A stretch of DNA of 58,122 bases, from positions 123,365-181,486 of the forward strand of contig PAPF01000030.1 of NCBI GenBank assembly GCA_002708825.1. Direction: 5' to 3'. Below are positions 18,194 through 26,156 of the stretch, piece by piece. The position numbers were made by a program, and so were the translations under genes. This stretch comes from Phyllobacteriaceae bacterium. GTDB lineage: Bacteria > Pseudomonadota > Alphaproteobacteria > Rhizobiales > Rhizobiaceae. Under the pieces are notes generated by a model. The model had not been told where the DNA came from. It searched no databases and worked only from the letters and a program-made list of their open reading frames with translations. Numbering within the stretch: position 1 is the stretch's first letter; each line of letters begins with the position of its first letter.

Positions 18194-19735
18194 ATGGTTA
18201 GTGGCGCGCAAACGAAAACCGCACCCGTCCTGCGTCTCGTGCTCGGCGACCAGCTCTCCGACAGGCTGACGGCCCTGGAGGATATCGGCGACGGCGACAT
18301 CGTGATCATGGCGGAAGTCGCCGCCGAAGCCACCTATGTGAAGCATCACAAGAAGAAGATCGCGTTCCTTTTCGCAGCCATGCGCCACTTCGCCAGCGAC
18401 CTGGAAGCGAAAGGCATCGCCGTCGACTATGTCCGCTACGGCGATCCGCACGGCGCTTCGCTGGAAACGGCTGTCAGGGCCGCGATCGAACGGCACGGCG
18501 CCTCCCGCATCGTCATGACCGAACCCGGCGAGTGGCGCGTTCTTGAAATGATGCGCGACTGGACCGAAACCCTCGGACCGGATGTGGAAATCCGCCCGGA
18601 TACGCGCTTCCTGTGCAGCCATGAGCGGTTCCGTGATTGGGCGCAAGGGCGCAAGTCGCTGCGCATGGAATATTTCTACCGCGAGATGCGCAAGGCCAGC
18701 GGCTTCCTGATGCGTGGCGACCGGCCGGAAGGCGGGGAATGGAACTTCGACGGCCAGAACCAGGAACCATTGCCCGACGGCGTGCGCATCCCCGTCCGTC
18801 CGGACTACAAGGTCGACGACACCACCCGCGAGGTGCTCGATCTCGTGGCGAGGGAGTTCCACGGCCATTTCGGCGATCTCGAACCCTTCAGCTATCCGGT
18901 CACCCGCCGGCAGGCCCTGCACTACCTCGACTGGTTCGTGAAGCAGGCCCTGCCCCGCTTCGGCACGTTCCAGGACGCCATGAAGCAGGGCGAGCCGCTG
19001 CTTTTCCATTCCCACCTGTCGGCGCTGATCAATTGCGGCCTGCTGGACCCGCGCGAATGCTGCCGGAGGGCGGAGGACGCGTTTCATGCCGGCGATGCGC
19101 CGCTCAACGCCGTGGAGGGTTTCATCCGCCAGATCATCGGCTGGCGGGAGTTCGTGCGCGGCATCTACTGGCTGAACATGCCGGCCTATGCGTCCTCGAA
19201 CAGGCTGGACGCACGCCGCCCCCTGCCGGGATTCTTCTGGACGGGCGAGACAGGGATGAACTGCCTTGCCCAGTCGATTGACGAGACCCGCGCCAATGCC
19301 TACGCCCATCACATCCAGCGCCTGATGGTGATAGGAAACTTCTGCCTGCTTGCCGGTCTCGACCCGCGCGCCGTGCAGGAATGGTATCTCCTCGTCTACT
19401 GGGATGCCTATGAATGGGTGGAAATGCCCAATGTCGTCGGCATGATCCTCTGGGCCGATGGCGGCCTGTTCGCTTCAAAACCCTACGCTGCATCCGGCAG
19501 CTATATCGACCGCATGTCGGATTATTGCGCGTCCTGCCATTTCAGCGTGAAGAAGAAGACCGGCGAAGACGCATGCCCGTTCAACTACCTCTACTGGGAC
19601 TTCCTCGACCGCAATCGCGAACACCTCTCAGGCAACGCCCGAATGGCCATGATGTATCGCACGCTCGACCGCATGGCGGATGAAAAGAGGGAGGCCTTTC
19701 GCTCGGATGCGCGGAAATTCCTGGAAGCGCTTTGA
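18194..19735 (+). CDS. Iron-sulphur cryptochrome/photolyase family protein (PhrB type)
   Basis: 513-residue FAD protein of the FeS bacterial cryptochrome/photolyase group, whose members repair UV (6-4) photoproducts with light. The N-terminal Rossmann part begins LRLVLGDQLSDRL, the group signature. Cysteines fit the 4Fe-4S ligands: one in TGMNCLAQS and three in DYCASCHFSVKKKTGEDAC (C-x2-C-x12-C). EWYLLVYWDAYEWVEMPNV lies in the FAD-binding helical domain. ATG 18194 has AAAGGGG four bases upstream. A GGAAC at 18120-18124 followed 18 bases later by CGTG is close to, but not exactly, an EcfG promoter. It lies just after the cas9-like gene, 109 bases away, probably by chance. Confidence 0.88.
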   Translation: MVSGAQTKTAPVLRLVLGDQLSDRLTALEDIGDGDIVIMAEVAAEATYVKHHKKKIAFLFAAMRHFASDLEAKGIAVDYVRYGDPHGASLETAVRAAIERHGASRIVMTEPGEWRVLEMMRDWTETLGPDVEIRPDTRFLCSHERFRDWAQGRKSLRMEYFYREMRKASGFLMRGDRPEGGEWNFDGQNQEPLPDGVRIPVRPDYKVDDTTREVLDLVAREFHGHFGDLEPFSYPVTRRQALHYLDWFVKQALPRFGTFQDAMKQGEPLLFHSHLSALINCGLLDPRECCRRAEDAFHAGDAPLNAVEGFIRQIIGWREFVRGIYWLNMPAYASSNRLDARRPLPGFFWTGETGMNCLAQSIDETRANAYAHHIQRLMVIGNFCLLAGLDPRAVQEWYLLVYWDAYEWVEMPNVVGMILWADGGLFASKPYAASGSYIDRMSDYCASCHFSVKKKTGEDACPFNYLYWDFLDRNREHLSGNARMAMMYRTLDRMADEKREAFRSDARKFLEAL

Positions 19736-19819
19736 CGCCCGGACTGATCAGGATCAAGGCAGACAGGCACTGCCGCGCTAGCCTCGCCTGAAGCGCAAGC
19801 CGAGGCAGGAGGCAAAACC

Positions 19820-20959
19820 GTGAGATTACGCGACATGCTGGCGGCAGGTCTTCTGGCCGCCGCCCTTTGCGGTCCGGCCGCAGCCGGCGATGTCCATTCG
19901 CTTGCCGGTGTCAGTTTCGAGGCGCCGGACCGGTGGGCGGAATTCACCCGCATCGAGGATCTGGAACTGGGCTTCGTGCGCCCGGACAGTCTCGGCCGTC
20001 TCTCGGTCTACTGGTGGCTGCCCGATGAGCCTTTGCTCGGCGCGCCCGACATCCTGTCGCATGAGACGATCTCGGTGGCGGGCCGCCCCGCCCTGCTCGT
20101 CCACTACGACTTCTATTCCGAGGAATCGCTGAAGGCGGTTCTCCTGGAACCGCGCGACGATGGCAGGCAACTCGTGCTGGCCGTGGACTTTCCCAAGGGC
20201 GAAACGGGCGCGCATGACGCCCTGCTGCGCGATGTGCTGGCCAGCATCCGGTTCGATGGCGAGGCGGATGCCCCATCGGTGACGGCAGCGGATCAGGACG
20301 AAGGTACGCCCGCCATGCCCCCGCAACAGGCAGGTCTGGCCGCAAGCCCGGATGTCGACCGGCAGTGGCTGGCCGGCCGGTTCGGCCAGGACTGCTCCAT
20401 GGTCGAACTGGGCACGTGGCGTCATCCCGTGCGCGCTGTCATCGAACAGGCCGGCGCCAACCGCCTGCTCTGGCTGGCGCTTTGCCAGGACCGGACCTAT
20501 CCGGTTTTCGGCATGGAGTTCGATTACGATCCGCGCGGCGCCACCCGCGACTATTTCGTCCCTCTCTGGATGGACATGCTCGAAGCCAATGGCCGCTGGG
20601 CCTTCTCGGTCGCCATTCCCCGCGACAATGTCATGGTAAATGTCTCCCGCGACGGCAGCGGCGTCATGCTCGACGAGGAGGAACTCGATTTCGCCGCGCC
20701 GGCAGGCGAAACCATGCAGCCGGATGGCAACGACGCGCAACCGGAGTCAGCGCCCGGCATCTCCTTCACCGACGAACCGCCGGCGGCGACCGCACGGGAC
20801 ACACAGCCGTCGGCCGGCATGGACTCCGGCGGCAGTCCGCTGGCCGGCACCGACCCGGAGGACCTGCCTCCCGTGTCCGGTTCCGGCGCGCCATCGGCCA
20901 CGCCGCGCAACGGCATGGAAGCCGTCATGCGCGACCTGAACAATTACCTGAAGGACTGA
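19820..20959 (+). CDS. Secreted protein of unknown function
   Basis: 379 residues with an N-terminal signal peptide (RLRDMLAAGLLAAALCGPAAAG, cleavage near residue 22). The body opens SLAGVSFEAPDRWAEF, like small periplasmic proteins that handle protein-stress or lipids, but I cannot name a family. The final ~100 residues are acidic, Pro/Ser/Gly-rich and probably disordered. The start is GTG: AGGAGG lies 7 bases before it, a near-perfect ribosome site. It is followed 4 bases later by a second secreted protein, so the two form an operon and may work together in the periplasm. Confidence 0.7.
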   Translation: MRLRDMLAAGLLAAALCGPAAAGDVHSLAGVSFEAPDRWAEFTRIEDLELGFVRPDSLGRLSVYWWLPDEPLLGAPDILSHETISVAGRPALLVHYDFYSEESLKAVLLEPRDDGRQLVLAVDFPKGETGAHDALLRDVLASIRFDGEADAPSVTAADQDEGTPAMPPQQAGLAASPDVDRQWLAGRFGQDCSMVELGTWRHPVRAVIEQAGANRLLWLALCQDRTYPVFGMEFDYDPRGATRDYFVPLWMDMLEANGRWAFSVAIPRDNVMVNVSRDGSGVMLDEEELDFAAPAGETMQPDGNDAQPESAPGISFTDEPPAATARDTQPSAGMDSGGSPLAGTDPEDLPPVSGSGAPSATPRNGMEAVMRDLNNYLKD

Positions 20960-20963
20960 TGCC

Positions 20964-21899
20964 ATGCTCAGACTTGCCCGCGCGCTCATCATCCTCGTCC
21001 TGACATCAGGCATTTTCGCGCCGGCGGCATACGCCGCCCAGCAGGACAATGTGGATTATGTCGTCAACCGTATCGGCAAGGTGCTGGAGGACTCGCTGGA
21101 GCGGAAAAGCTGGCGCAACAGCTACCAGCTTGCCGAACGGAACATCGAGGACCTGAAGAACACGCTGCGCCAGGGCGGGCAGGTGTCCTCGAACCCGGTT
21201 CAGGCCTATCGCGACAAGCTTGCCGCCATGATGGAGGAACGCAGGCGGATCTGGAAGGAACTCGATGATCTCCAGCAGAAGTTCCAGAAGGACCGGACGC
21301 GCTATTCCCAGCAGGCCATCCGCGACATCGTCGGCGAGATGATCAACCGGATGCGCCCGCGCGCCGGCGCGCTCGATCCCTTCTCCATTGCCATGTCGAA
21401 GAACATGGAGGTCATCAAGGACGATTTCTACAAGCTGCGCACCGCCGACCAGGGCATCCGCCTCATCGATGACTACAAGCGCTCCATCCTCCCGGCCATC
21501 CACGACATGCGCGACCGCCTGCACGGACTCGAGCCGCTTCTGGCCGCCTACAAGGCTGTCTCGGAACCGGCAGGTTTCGAGGGCACCTATTCCGGCAGCC
21601 TTGGCGGCGGCGCCTCGGGCAGCATCGAGTTCCGCATCTTCGGCTTCCAGGTCACCGGTACTGTCTCCGGCGCCTACCAGGGCGATCCGGTCACCGGTTC
21701 GTTCACCGGCCGGGTCACGCCCGACGGCGCGCTGTCGGCGTCGCTCAAGGGCCTTGTCGGCGCCGGCAAATGGGACAAGCCCATGGCCTATGCCGGCAAC
21801 CTTTCCGGGCGCATCACCCCGCTCGGCGCGACGGGGAACTGGAAGGCCGGCAACAGCTGGGACATGCCGTCCGGCAACTGGTCGGCAACGCGGCGCTGA
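20964..21899 (+). CDS. Secreted coiled-coil protein with a glycine-rich beta C-terminus, unknown function
   Basis: 311 residues. A signal peptide ends at AAYA near residue 24. Residues ~25-190 are charged and helical, probably coiled coil (KLAAMMEERRRIWKELDDLQ). Residues ~205-311 carry repeated Gly/Ser/Thr strands (GTYSGSLGGGASGSIEF, GSFTGRVTPDGALSASL, AGNLSGRITPLGATGNW), suggestive of a small beta structure. It follows the previous secreted gene after 4 bases. No catalytic motif is seen; a structural or adhesion-like envelope role is possible. Confidence 0.7.
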   Translation: MLRLARALIILVLTSGIFAPAAYAAQQDNVDYVVNRIGKVLEDSLERKSWRNSYQLAERNIEDLKNTLRQGGQVSSNPVQAYRDKLAAMMEERRRIWKELDDLQQKFQKDRTRYSQQAIRDIVGEMINRMRPRAGALDPFSIAMSKNMEVIKDDFYKLRTADQGIRLIDDYKRSILPAIHDMRDRLHGLEPLLAAYKAVSEPAGFEGTYSGSLGGGASGSIEFRIFGFQVTGTVSGAYQGDPVTGSFTGRVTPDGALSASLKGLVGAGKWDKPMAYAGNLSGRITPLGATGNWKAGNSWDMPSGNWSATRR

Positions 21900-21908
21900 T
21901 CGTCCGGA

Positions 21909-22070
21909 TCAGCCGCCGGGACGGATCGCAACGGTGATCACGATGGCCGCGATGGCGATGAGGGCCAGTTTCCAGAAATCCTTGCGCCGCTTCAGCCCCG
22001 GCAAGCCAAGCGGCTTGATCAGGTGCACGGCCATCATGATGATGATGATGAGGGACAGGATTTTCGACAA
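21909..22070 (-). CDS. Small membrane protein, TTG start
   Basis: 53 codons: one hydrophobic helix at the N-terminus (KILSLIIIIMMAVHLI), a basic turn (GLKRRKDFW), and a second helix (ALIAIAAIVITVAI) ending RPGG. The start is TTG at 22070 with GAGGAG seven bases upstream. The two-helix hairpin with a basic loop and the strong ribosome site are the reasons for calling it a gene. It sits alone on the minus strand between plus-strand genes. Function unknown. Confidence 0.65.
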   Translation of the reverse strand: MSKILSLIIIIMMAVHLIKPLGLPGLKRRKDFWKLALIAIAAIVITVAIRPGG

Positions 22071-22205
22071 TGACGGGCTCCTCGCGCACGGGCCGGCGCA
22101 CCGAACACCCTTCGACCCGGACCGTCAACCCTGATGGCCTGCCCGGCCTTGACCTTTGAGAGGGGCTGGCGCACGGTCCGCGACTTCTGAACAAGAGGAT
22201 AGAAC

Positions 22206-23000
22206 ATGAACCTTCAGGGCAAGACAGCCATCGTCACCGGTGCGGCCACTGGGATCGGGCGCGCCATTGCCGGGCGCTTCATCGACGAGGGAATGCGGGT
22301 CGTCATCGCCGACATCGACCAGGAACGGGGCCGCGCGGCGCTGGACGAATTGTCCGCGCGCGGCGAGGCCCGTTTCGTCAAGACCGATGTGGCCAAGCGC
22401 CTCGACGTGCACAATCTCGTTGCCCATGCCCTCGACCAGTTCGGCGAGATCGACGTCCTCGTCAACAATGCCGGCGTCATTCATGCCGCCGCCTTTCTCG
22501 ATCTGGCGGAAGAGGATTTCGACCGCGTCCTGTCGATCAACCTGAAAGGCGCCTTTCTCGCCGGCCAGGCCGTTGCCCGACACATGGTCGAACGGGTGCG
22601 CGAGGGTGGCAAGCCGGGCGCAATCGTCAACATGTCGTCCGTCAATGCGGTCTTCGCCATCGAGAACCAGGTGCCCTATTCCATTTCCAAGGGCGGCATG
22701 AACCAGCTGACCAAGGTCATGGCGCTGTCGCTGGCGCCGCATGGCATTCGTGTCAATGCGATCGGCCCTGGCTCCATCGCCACGGAAATGATGGCAACCG
22801 TGGCCGCCGACGAGGCGGCGCGGCGCAAGGTGCTGTCGCGCACGCCGCTCGGCCGCATGGGCGACCCTTCCGAGATCGCAGCCATCGCCGCCTTCCTGGC
22901 ATCCGACGAGGCCGGCTACATCACCGGACAGACCATCTATGCCGATGGCGGACGCCTGCCGCTGAACTACACCGTACCGGTGAAGGAGAAGAAGGACTGA
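22206..23000 (+). CDS. SDR family NAD(P)-dependent oxidoreductase
   Basis: 264-residue classical short-chain dehydrogenase. Cofactor motif TGAATGIGRAIA, structural NNAG, catalytic Ser in NMSSVNAV and YSISK (Tyr/Lys), and the C-terminal QTIYADGG. Asp after the second strand (VVIADIDQERG) favours NAD. The tail LPLNYTVPVKEKKD is slightly longer than usual. The ATG follows a weak ribosome site (AAGAGG, 8 bases). The next gene starts close after the stop. The neighbours do not suggest a substrate. Confidence 0.85.
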   Translation: MNLQGKTAIVTGAATGIGRAIAGRFIDEGMRVVIADIDQERGRAALDELSARGEARFVKTDVAKRLDVHNLVAHALDQFGEIDVLVNNAGVIHAAAFLDLAEEDFDRVLSINLKGAFLAGQAVARHMVERVREGGKPGAIVNMSSVNAVFAIENQVPYSISKGGMNQLTKVMALSLAPHGIRVNAIGPGSIATEMMATVAADEAARRKVLSRTPLGRMGDPSEIAAIAAFLASDEAGYITGQTIYADGGRLPLNYTVPVKEKKD

Positions 23001-23056
23001 TGCGGGACAGCAACGGTCCCGGTCTATTCATGCAGCAGAACGGAAAGGGAGTGAGA

Positions 23057-23653
23057 ATGAAGATGCGTTTCCTGTTGGCGGCCTTGCTGCTCGCCACGAC
23101 AGCCGCCCATGCCGAACCGGTCGCAATCACGCCGGACCTGATGAGCGTCACGGTCCCGACGCCCGATGGGCCTGTCGAGATTTCCCGCGTCCAGGACAAT
23201 GACGCGGTCATCGAGGGCGAATTCGCGCGCATCGCCCGGCCCTGCCCGAACTTCTGCGTCCAGCCGATGGTTCCGGCCGAAGGCGTGACCCCGATTGGCG
23301 AACTGGAAATGCTCGGCTTTCTCAACGATCCGGATGTCGTCGTGATCGACGGGCGCGTCAGGCCGGACTTCCTTACCGGCGCCATCCCCGGCGCCATCAA
23401 CGTCCCCTACACGGAAGCCGCTGACCGGCTTGGCGAACTGGGCTGCGAACCGGATTTCGACGGCTGGATCTGCGAGGGCGACAACATCAAGTCCGCCGCG
23501 CTCTATTGCAACGGCCCCTGGTGCGGGCAATCGCCCACGGCGGCGCGGCGCATGATCGAGGCCGGCTTTCCGGCTGAGAAGATCTACTACTACCGCGCCG
23601 GCATGCAGGGCTGGCGCATGCTCGGCCTGACCGTGGCCATGCCGGGGCAATAG
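23057..23653 (+). CDS. Periplasmic rhodanese-like protein
   Basis: 198 residues with a signal peptide (MKMRFLLAALLLATTAAHA). The rhodanese fold is recognisable from VVVIDGRVRPDFLTGAIPGA and the active-site loop LYCNGPWCGQSP, whose first Cys is the sulphur-carrying residue, then YYYRAGMQGW. The second Cys in the loop and two more near residue 73 (CPNFC) may form disulphides. ATG 23057 has GGGAG five bases upstream and gives a clean signal peptide; longer starts spoil it. Likely a periplasmic sulphur- or thiol-handling protein; the substrate is unknown. Confidence 0.8.
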   Translation: MKMRFLLAALLLATTAAHAEPVAITPDLMSVTVPTPDGPVEISRVQDNDAVIEGEFARIARPCPNFCVQPMVPAEGVTPIGELEMLGFLNDPDVVVIDGRVRPDFLTGAIPGAINVPYTEAADRLGELGCEPDFDGWICEGDNIKSAALYCNGPWCGQSPTAARRMIEAGFPAEKIYYYRAGMQGWRMLGLTVAMPGQ

Positions 23654-23695
23654 GCCGGCGCGGGCAACCGGGCCAGGGCCGTGCGGATACCCATC

Positions 23696-23739
23696 GCCTC
23701 CTGACAGGATGCTGTCAGGAGGCATATGGCAATATGCCC
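23696..23739. promoter_or_regulatory. Double palindrome upstream of the VOC/WYL operon
   Basis: GCCTCCTGACAG and CTGTCAGGAGGC form a perfect 12-base inverted repeat around GATG (23696-23723). It abuts a second one, GGCATAT/ATATGCC around GGCA (23722-23739). The pair lies 30-73 bases before the VOC start. TGACAG...CTGTCA sites are, from memory, common before genes controlled by YafY/WYL-type regulators, and such a regulator is the second gene of this operon. Confidence 0.65.
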
Positions 23740-23768
23740 TTGTCATCACCCTCTTCAAGGAGCATCCC

Positions 23769-24164
23769 ATGTCAGGCACCGATCCAATGCCCGCGCCCGT
23801 CAACGGACAGGTTTGCTGGTTCGAAATACCCGTTACCGATCTCGATCGCGCACAGCGGTTCTACGAGACCGCGCTCGGTTGCAGCATGCGCCGCGACGAT
23901 ACCGGGCCGAACCCGATGATCGCCTTCACGCGGATGGACGATCCGGTGGCTTCGGGCCATCTCTATCCCGGCCGGCCTGCGGCGCCGGACACCGGAAACA
24001 CCATCCATCTGGTTGCGCTGGACCCGCTGGAAACGGTCATGGAGCGCATTCCGGAAGCTGGCGGCCAGGTCGTCTCGCCAGTGATCGACATTCCCGCAGG
24101 CCGTTTCTTCTACGCCACCGACCCGGACGGCAATTCCGTCGGCTTCTTCAATTTCAAGTATTGA
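23769..24164 (+). CDS. VOC family protein (glyoxalase/bleomycin-resistance fold)
   Basis: 131 residues of the vicinal-oxygen-chelate fold: ICWF-like opening VCWFEIPVTDLDRAQRFYE, then the second half ending YATDPDGNSVGFFNF. The predicted metal-binding positions are not all clear, so it may be a non-catalytic or small-molecule-binding member. ATG 23769 has AAGGAG six bases upstream. The gene is followed 4 bases later by a WYL regulator and preceded by a strong double palindrome, so it is probably the regulated target. Substrate unknown. Confidence 0.8.
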   Translation: MSGTDPMPAPVNGQVCWFEIPVTDLDRAQRFYETALGCSMRRDDTGPNPMIAFTRMDDPVASGHLYPGRPAAPDTGNTIHLVALDPLETVMERIPEAGGQVVSPVIDIPAGRFFYATDPDGNSVGFFNFKY

Positions 24165-24168
24165 CGCC

Positions 24169-24888
24169 ATGCGCCGCGCGGATCGCCTGTTCGCCATCGT
24201 CCAGCATCTGCGCGGCGGCCGCCTCGTCACCGCCCGCATGCTGGCTGAACGGCTGGAGGTCTCCGAACGCACGATCTACCGCGACATCGCCGACCTTCAG
24301 GCGTCCGGCGTGCCGGTGGACGGCGAGGCCGGCGTCGGTTACATCCTGCGTGCCGGTTTCGACCTGCCACCACTGATGTTCACCCGCGAGGAAATCGTCG
24401 CCCTTGTGGCCGGCGCCCGCATGGTGCGGGCCTGGGGCGGCGTTGCCATGGCACGTGCGGCCGAAGAGGCATTGGTCAAGATCGCCGCCGTCCTGCCCGA
24501 GAACGGAACAGCCAGGGTCAACGCACCGCGGATCTATGCCCCGCCCATGACACTGGGTGAGGCCGAACGCGCACTGATCGACTGCATCGAACAGGCTTGC
24601 GACGCCTGCGCCATTTTGAAGCTGGCCTATCGCGACGAGGCCGGCAATGAAAGCGAACGGACCGTGCGCCCGCTGGGTCTCTGGTTCTGGGGCAAGGTCT
24701 GGACCCTCGTCGCGTGGTGCGATTTGCGCGGCGATTTCCGGATGTTCCGCATCGACCGGATGCTGGCGCTCACGCCGACAGGAGAATGTTTCCGGCCGGA
24801 AAGGGGCAGGCAGCTTGCCGATTTCTACCGCCAGATGGAAAGCTGCGGCGACATTCCCTCCGGTCGCCTGCCGCCGGCTTCCGCCTGA
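24169..24888 (+). CDS. YafY-type HTH/WYL transcriptional regulator
   Basis: 239 residues. The N-terminal HTH_11 domain (about 1-60) reads RRADRLFAIVQHLRGGRLVTA, then RTIYRDIADLQASGVPVDGE. The WYL-type ligand domain (about 135-215) includes RTVRPLGLWFWGKVWTLVAWC and FRIDRM. It starts 4 bases after the VOC gene and is the likely regulator of its own operon through the TGACAG palindrome upstream. The ligand is unknown; nucleic-acid or nucleotide signals are known for some WYL proteins. Confidence 0.88.
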   Translation: MRRADRLFAIVQHLRGGRLVTARMLAERLEVSERTIYRDIADLQASGVPVDGEAGVGYILRAGFDLPPLMFTREEIVALVAGARMVRAWGGVAMARAAEEALVKIAAVLPENGTARVNAPRIYAPPMTLGEAERALIDCIEQACDACAILKLAYRDEAGNESERTVRPLGLWFWGKVWTLVAWCDLRGDFRMFRIDRMLALTPTGECFRPERGRQLADFYRQMESCGDIPSGRLPPASA

Positions 24889-24896
24889 ACGCGAAA

Positions 24897-24920
24897 GGCC
24901 CGGCGCGTTGGCGCCGGGCC
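24897..24920. terminator. Perfect hairpin between converging WYL and DUF1013 genes
   Basis: GGCCCGGCGC and GCGCCGGGCC form a 10-base stem with loop GTTG. It lies 8 bases past the WYL stop and 30 past the DUF1013 stop. On the minus strand TTTCGCG follows. Likely a shared terminator. Confidence 0.65.
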
Positions 24921-24949
24921 CTTGGCTGAGCAGTCGCCCTTGCGGCGGA

Positions 24950-25675
24950 TCAGAACGTGTCGTCTTCGTCCTCGTCATCCTTCCTGCCCTTGAGCGAGGA
25001 AAGCTTGGCAAACACCTTGTCGGCATCCAGTTCCTCTTCCTCCTCCGCCAAGGCGGACGTGGAAGGCGCGCCGAACACCGAGGTGCTCTCGTCGAGGTTT
25101 TCCGTGGCGCTGGCGGGCAGCAGCGTGTCGCCGGTCTCGGGACGCGGCGGGGCGTTCTTGGCCGCCTTCTGCACTTCCATATCGAGGTCGATCTGCGAGC
25201 ACAGGCCCAGCGTCACCGGGTCCATCGGCTGCAGGTTGGGCGAATTCCAGTGGGTGCGTTCACGAATCTGCTCGATGGTCGACTTGGTCGTCCCGACAAG
25301 GCGCGAAATCTGCGCATCCTTGAGTTCCGGATGATTGCGAACCAGCCACAGGATCGCGTTCGGCCGGTCCTGCCGCTTGGAAAGCGGCGTGTAGCGCGGG
25401 CCCTTGCGCTTCTTTTCCGGGATGCGAACGCGCGATTCCTGGAGATGCAGCCTGTAGTCGGCATCCGCCTCGGCCTTGGCGATCTCGTCGCGCGTCAACT
25501 GGCCGGTGGAGACAGGGTCGAGGCCCTTGATCCCCTGCGCCGCCTCGCCATCGGCGATGGCCTTCACCTCCAGCGGGTGCAGCTTGCAGAAATGGGCGAT
25601 CTGGTCGAAGGAAAGCGCCGTATTGTCGACCAGCCAGACAGCGGTCGCCTTGGGCATGAGCAATTGCTGGGCCAT
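24950..25675 (-). CDS. DUF1013 family regulator (TrcR-like)
   Basis: 241 residues of a family confined to alphaproteobacteria; the Caulobacter member TrcR is described as a cell-cycle transcriptional regulator. The opening AQQLLMPKATAVWLVDNTAL and the HTH-like segment KDAQISRLVGTTKSTIEQIR are typical. The C-terminal ~60 residues are acidic and disordered (EEEEELDADK, then DDEDEDDTF). ATG 25675 has AGAGGA nine bases upstream and matches the conserved N-terminus; longer frames read into non-homologous sequence. It is divergent from the L36 gene. Confidence 0.85.
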   Translation of the reverse strand: MAQQLLMPKATAVWLVDNTALSFDQIAHFCKLHPLEVKAIADGEAAQGIKGLDPVSTGQLTRDEIAKAEADADYRLHLQESRVRIPEKKRKGPRYTPLSKRQDRPNAILWLVRNHPELKDAQISRLVGTTKSTIEQIRERTHWNSPNLQPMDPVTLGLCSQIDLDMEVQKAAKNAPPRPETGDTLLPASATENLDESTSVFGAPSTSALAEEEEELDADKVFAKLSSLKGRKDDEDEDDTF

Positions 25676-25807
25676 GATGAGGAATCCTCTTTCTTCGCCC
25701 GCGTCTCCCGTCGCGGGCGGTGGTCGCAGCCACCGGTTATTAAGGGAAGTGGCCATCCGTATAGTCGCATTTGGGCGCGAGTGCAACGGAACCCCGCCCG
25801 CCCCTGC

Positions 25808-25837
25808 TTGACAGCCGCGCGCGGCGTCGTCTATGAG
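25808..25837 (+). promoter_or_regulatory. Candidate promoter of the L36 gene
   Basis: TTGACA (25808-25813), 18 bases, TATGAG (25832-25837). The -35 box is perfect. Initiation near 25845 gives a leader of about 90 bases that contains the hairpin at 25860-25879. Confidence 0.5.
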
Positions 25838-25859
25838 CCAGCATCTTTTTTGAAGAGAG

Positions 25860-25879
25860 GCGCGCCCGTGCAGGCGCGC
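25860..25879 (+). promoter_or_regulatory. Hairpin in the L36 leader
   Basis: GCGCGCC and GGCGCGC form a perfect 7-base stem around CGTGCA, about 55 bases before the L36 start. Ribosomal protein leaders often carry control structures, but this one is not recognised. Confidence 0.4.
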
Positions 25880-25934
25880 TTGTCATGTAAGGCCCGCCTT
25901 CATTGGCAAGGGCCGGGAAGAACGGGTCAGTACG

Positions 25935-26060
25935 ATGAAGATCAAGAATTCGCTCAAGGCGCTCAAGAGCCGTCACCGCGACAACCGCATGGTTCGCCGC
26001 AAGGGCCGCATCTACATCATCAACAAGCAGAATCCCCGCTTCAAGGCCCGCCAGGGCTGA
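25935..26060 (+). CDS. rpmJ: 50S ribosomal protein L36, zinc-free (YkgO) type
   Basis: 41 residues: [18 protein letters not shown], then [20 protein letters not shown]. It joins the large subunit near the GTPase-associated centre. The zinc-binding cysteines and histidine of the C+ form are replaced, so this is the C- paralogue; in many alphaproteobacteria that is the only L36. It stands alone with its own promoter candidate and leader hairpin. The ribosome site is weak. Confidence 0.95.
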   Translation: MKIKNSLKALKSRHRDNRMVRRKGRIYIINKQNPRFKARQG

Positions 26061-26156
26061 CGCGCAGCGCCCGGCCCGGACCCTGTCCGGTGCAAGGACG
26101 GGGAGTTCACGCTTTTTTGGTTTGACGTTTCGCTGGACGGGATTACCCTTTCGTCC

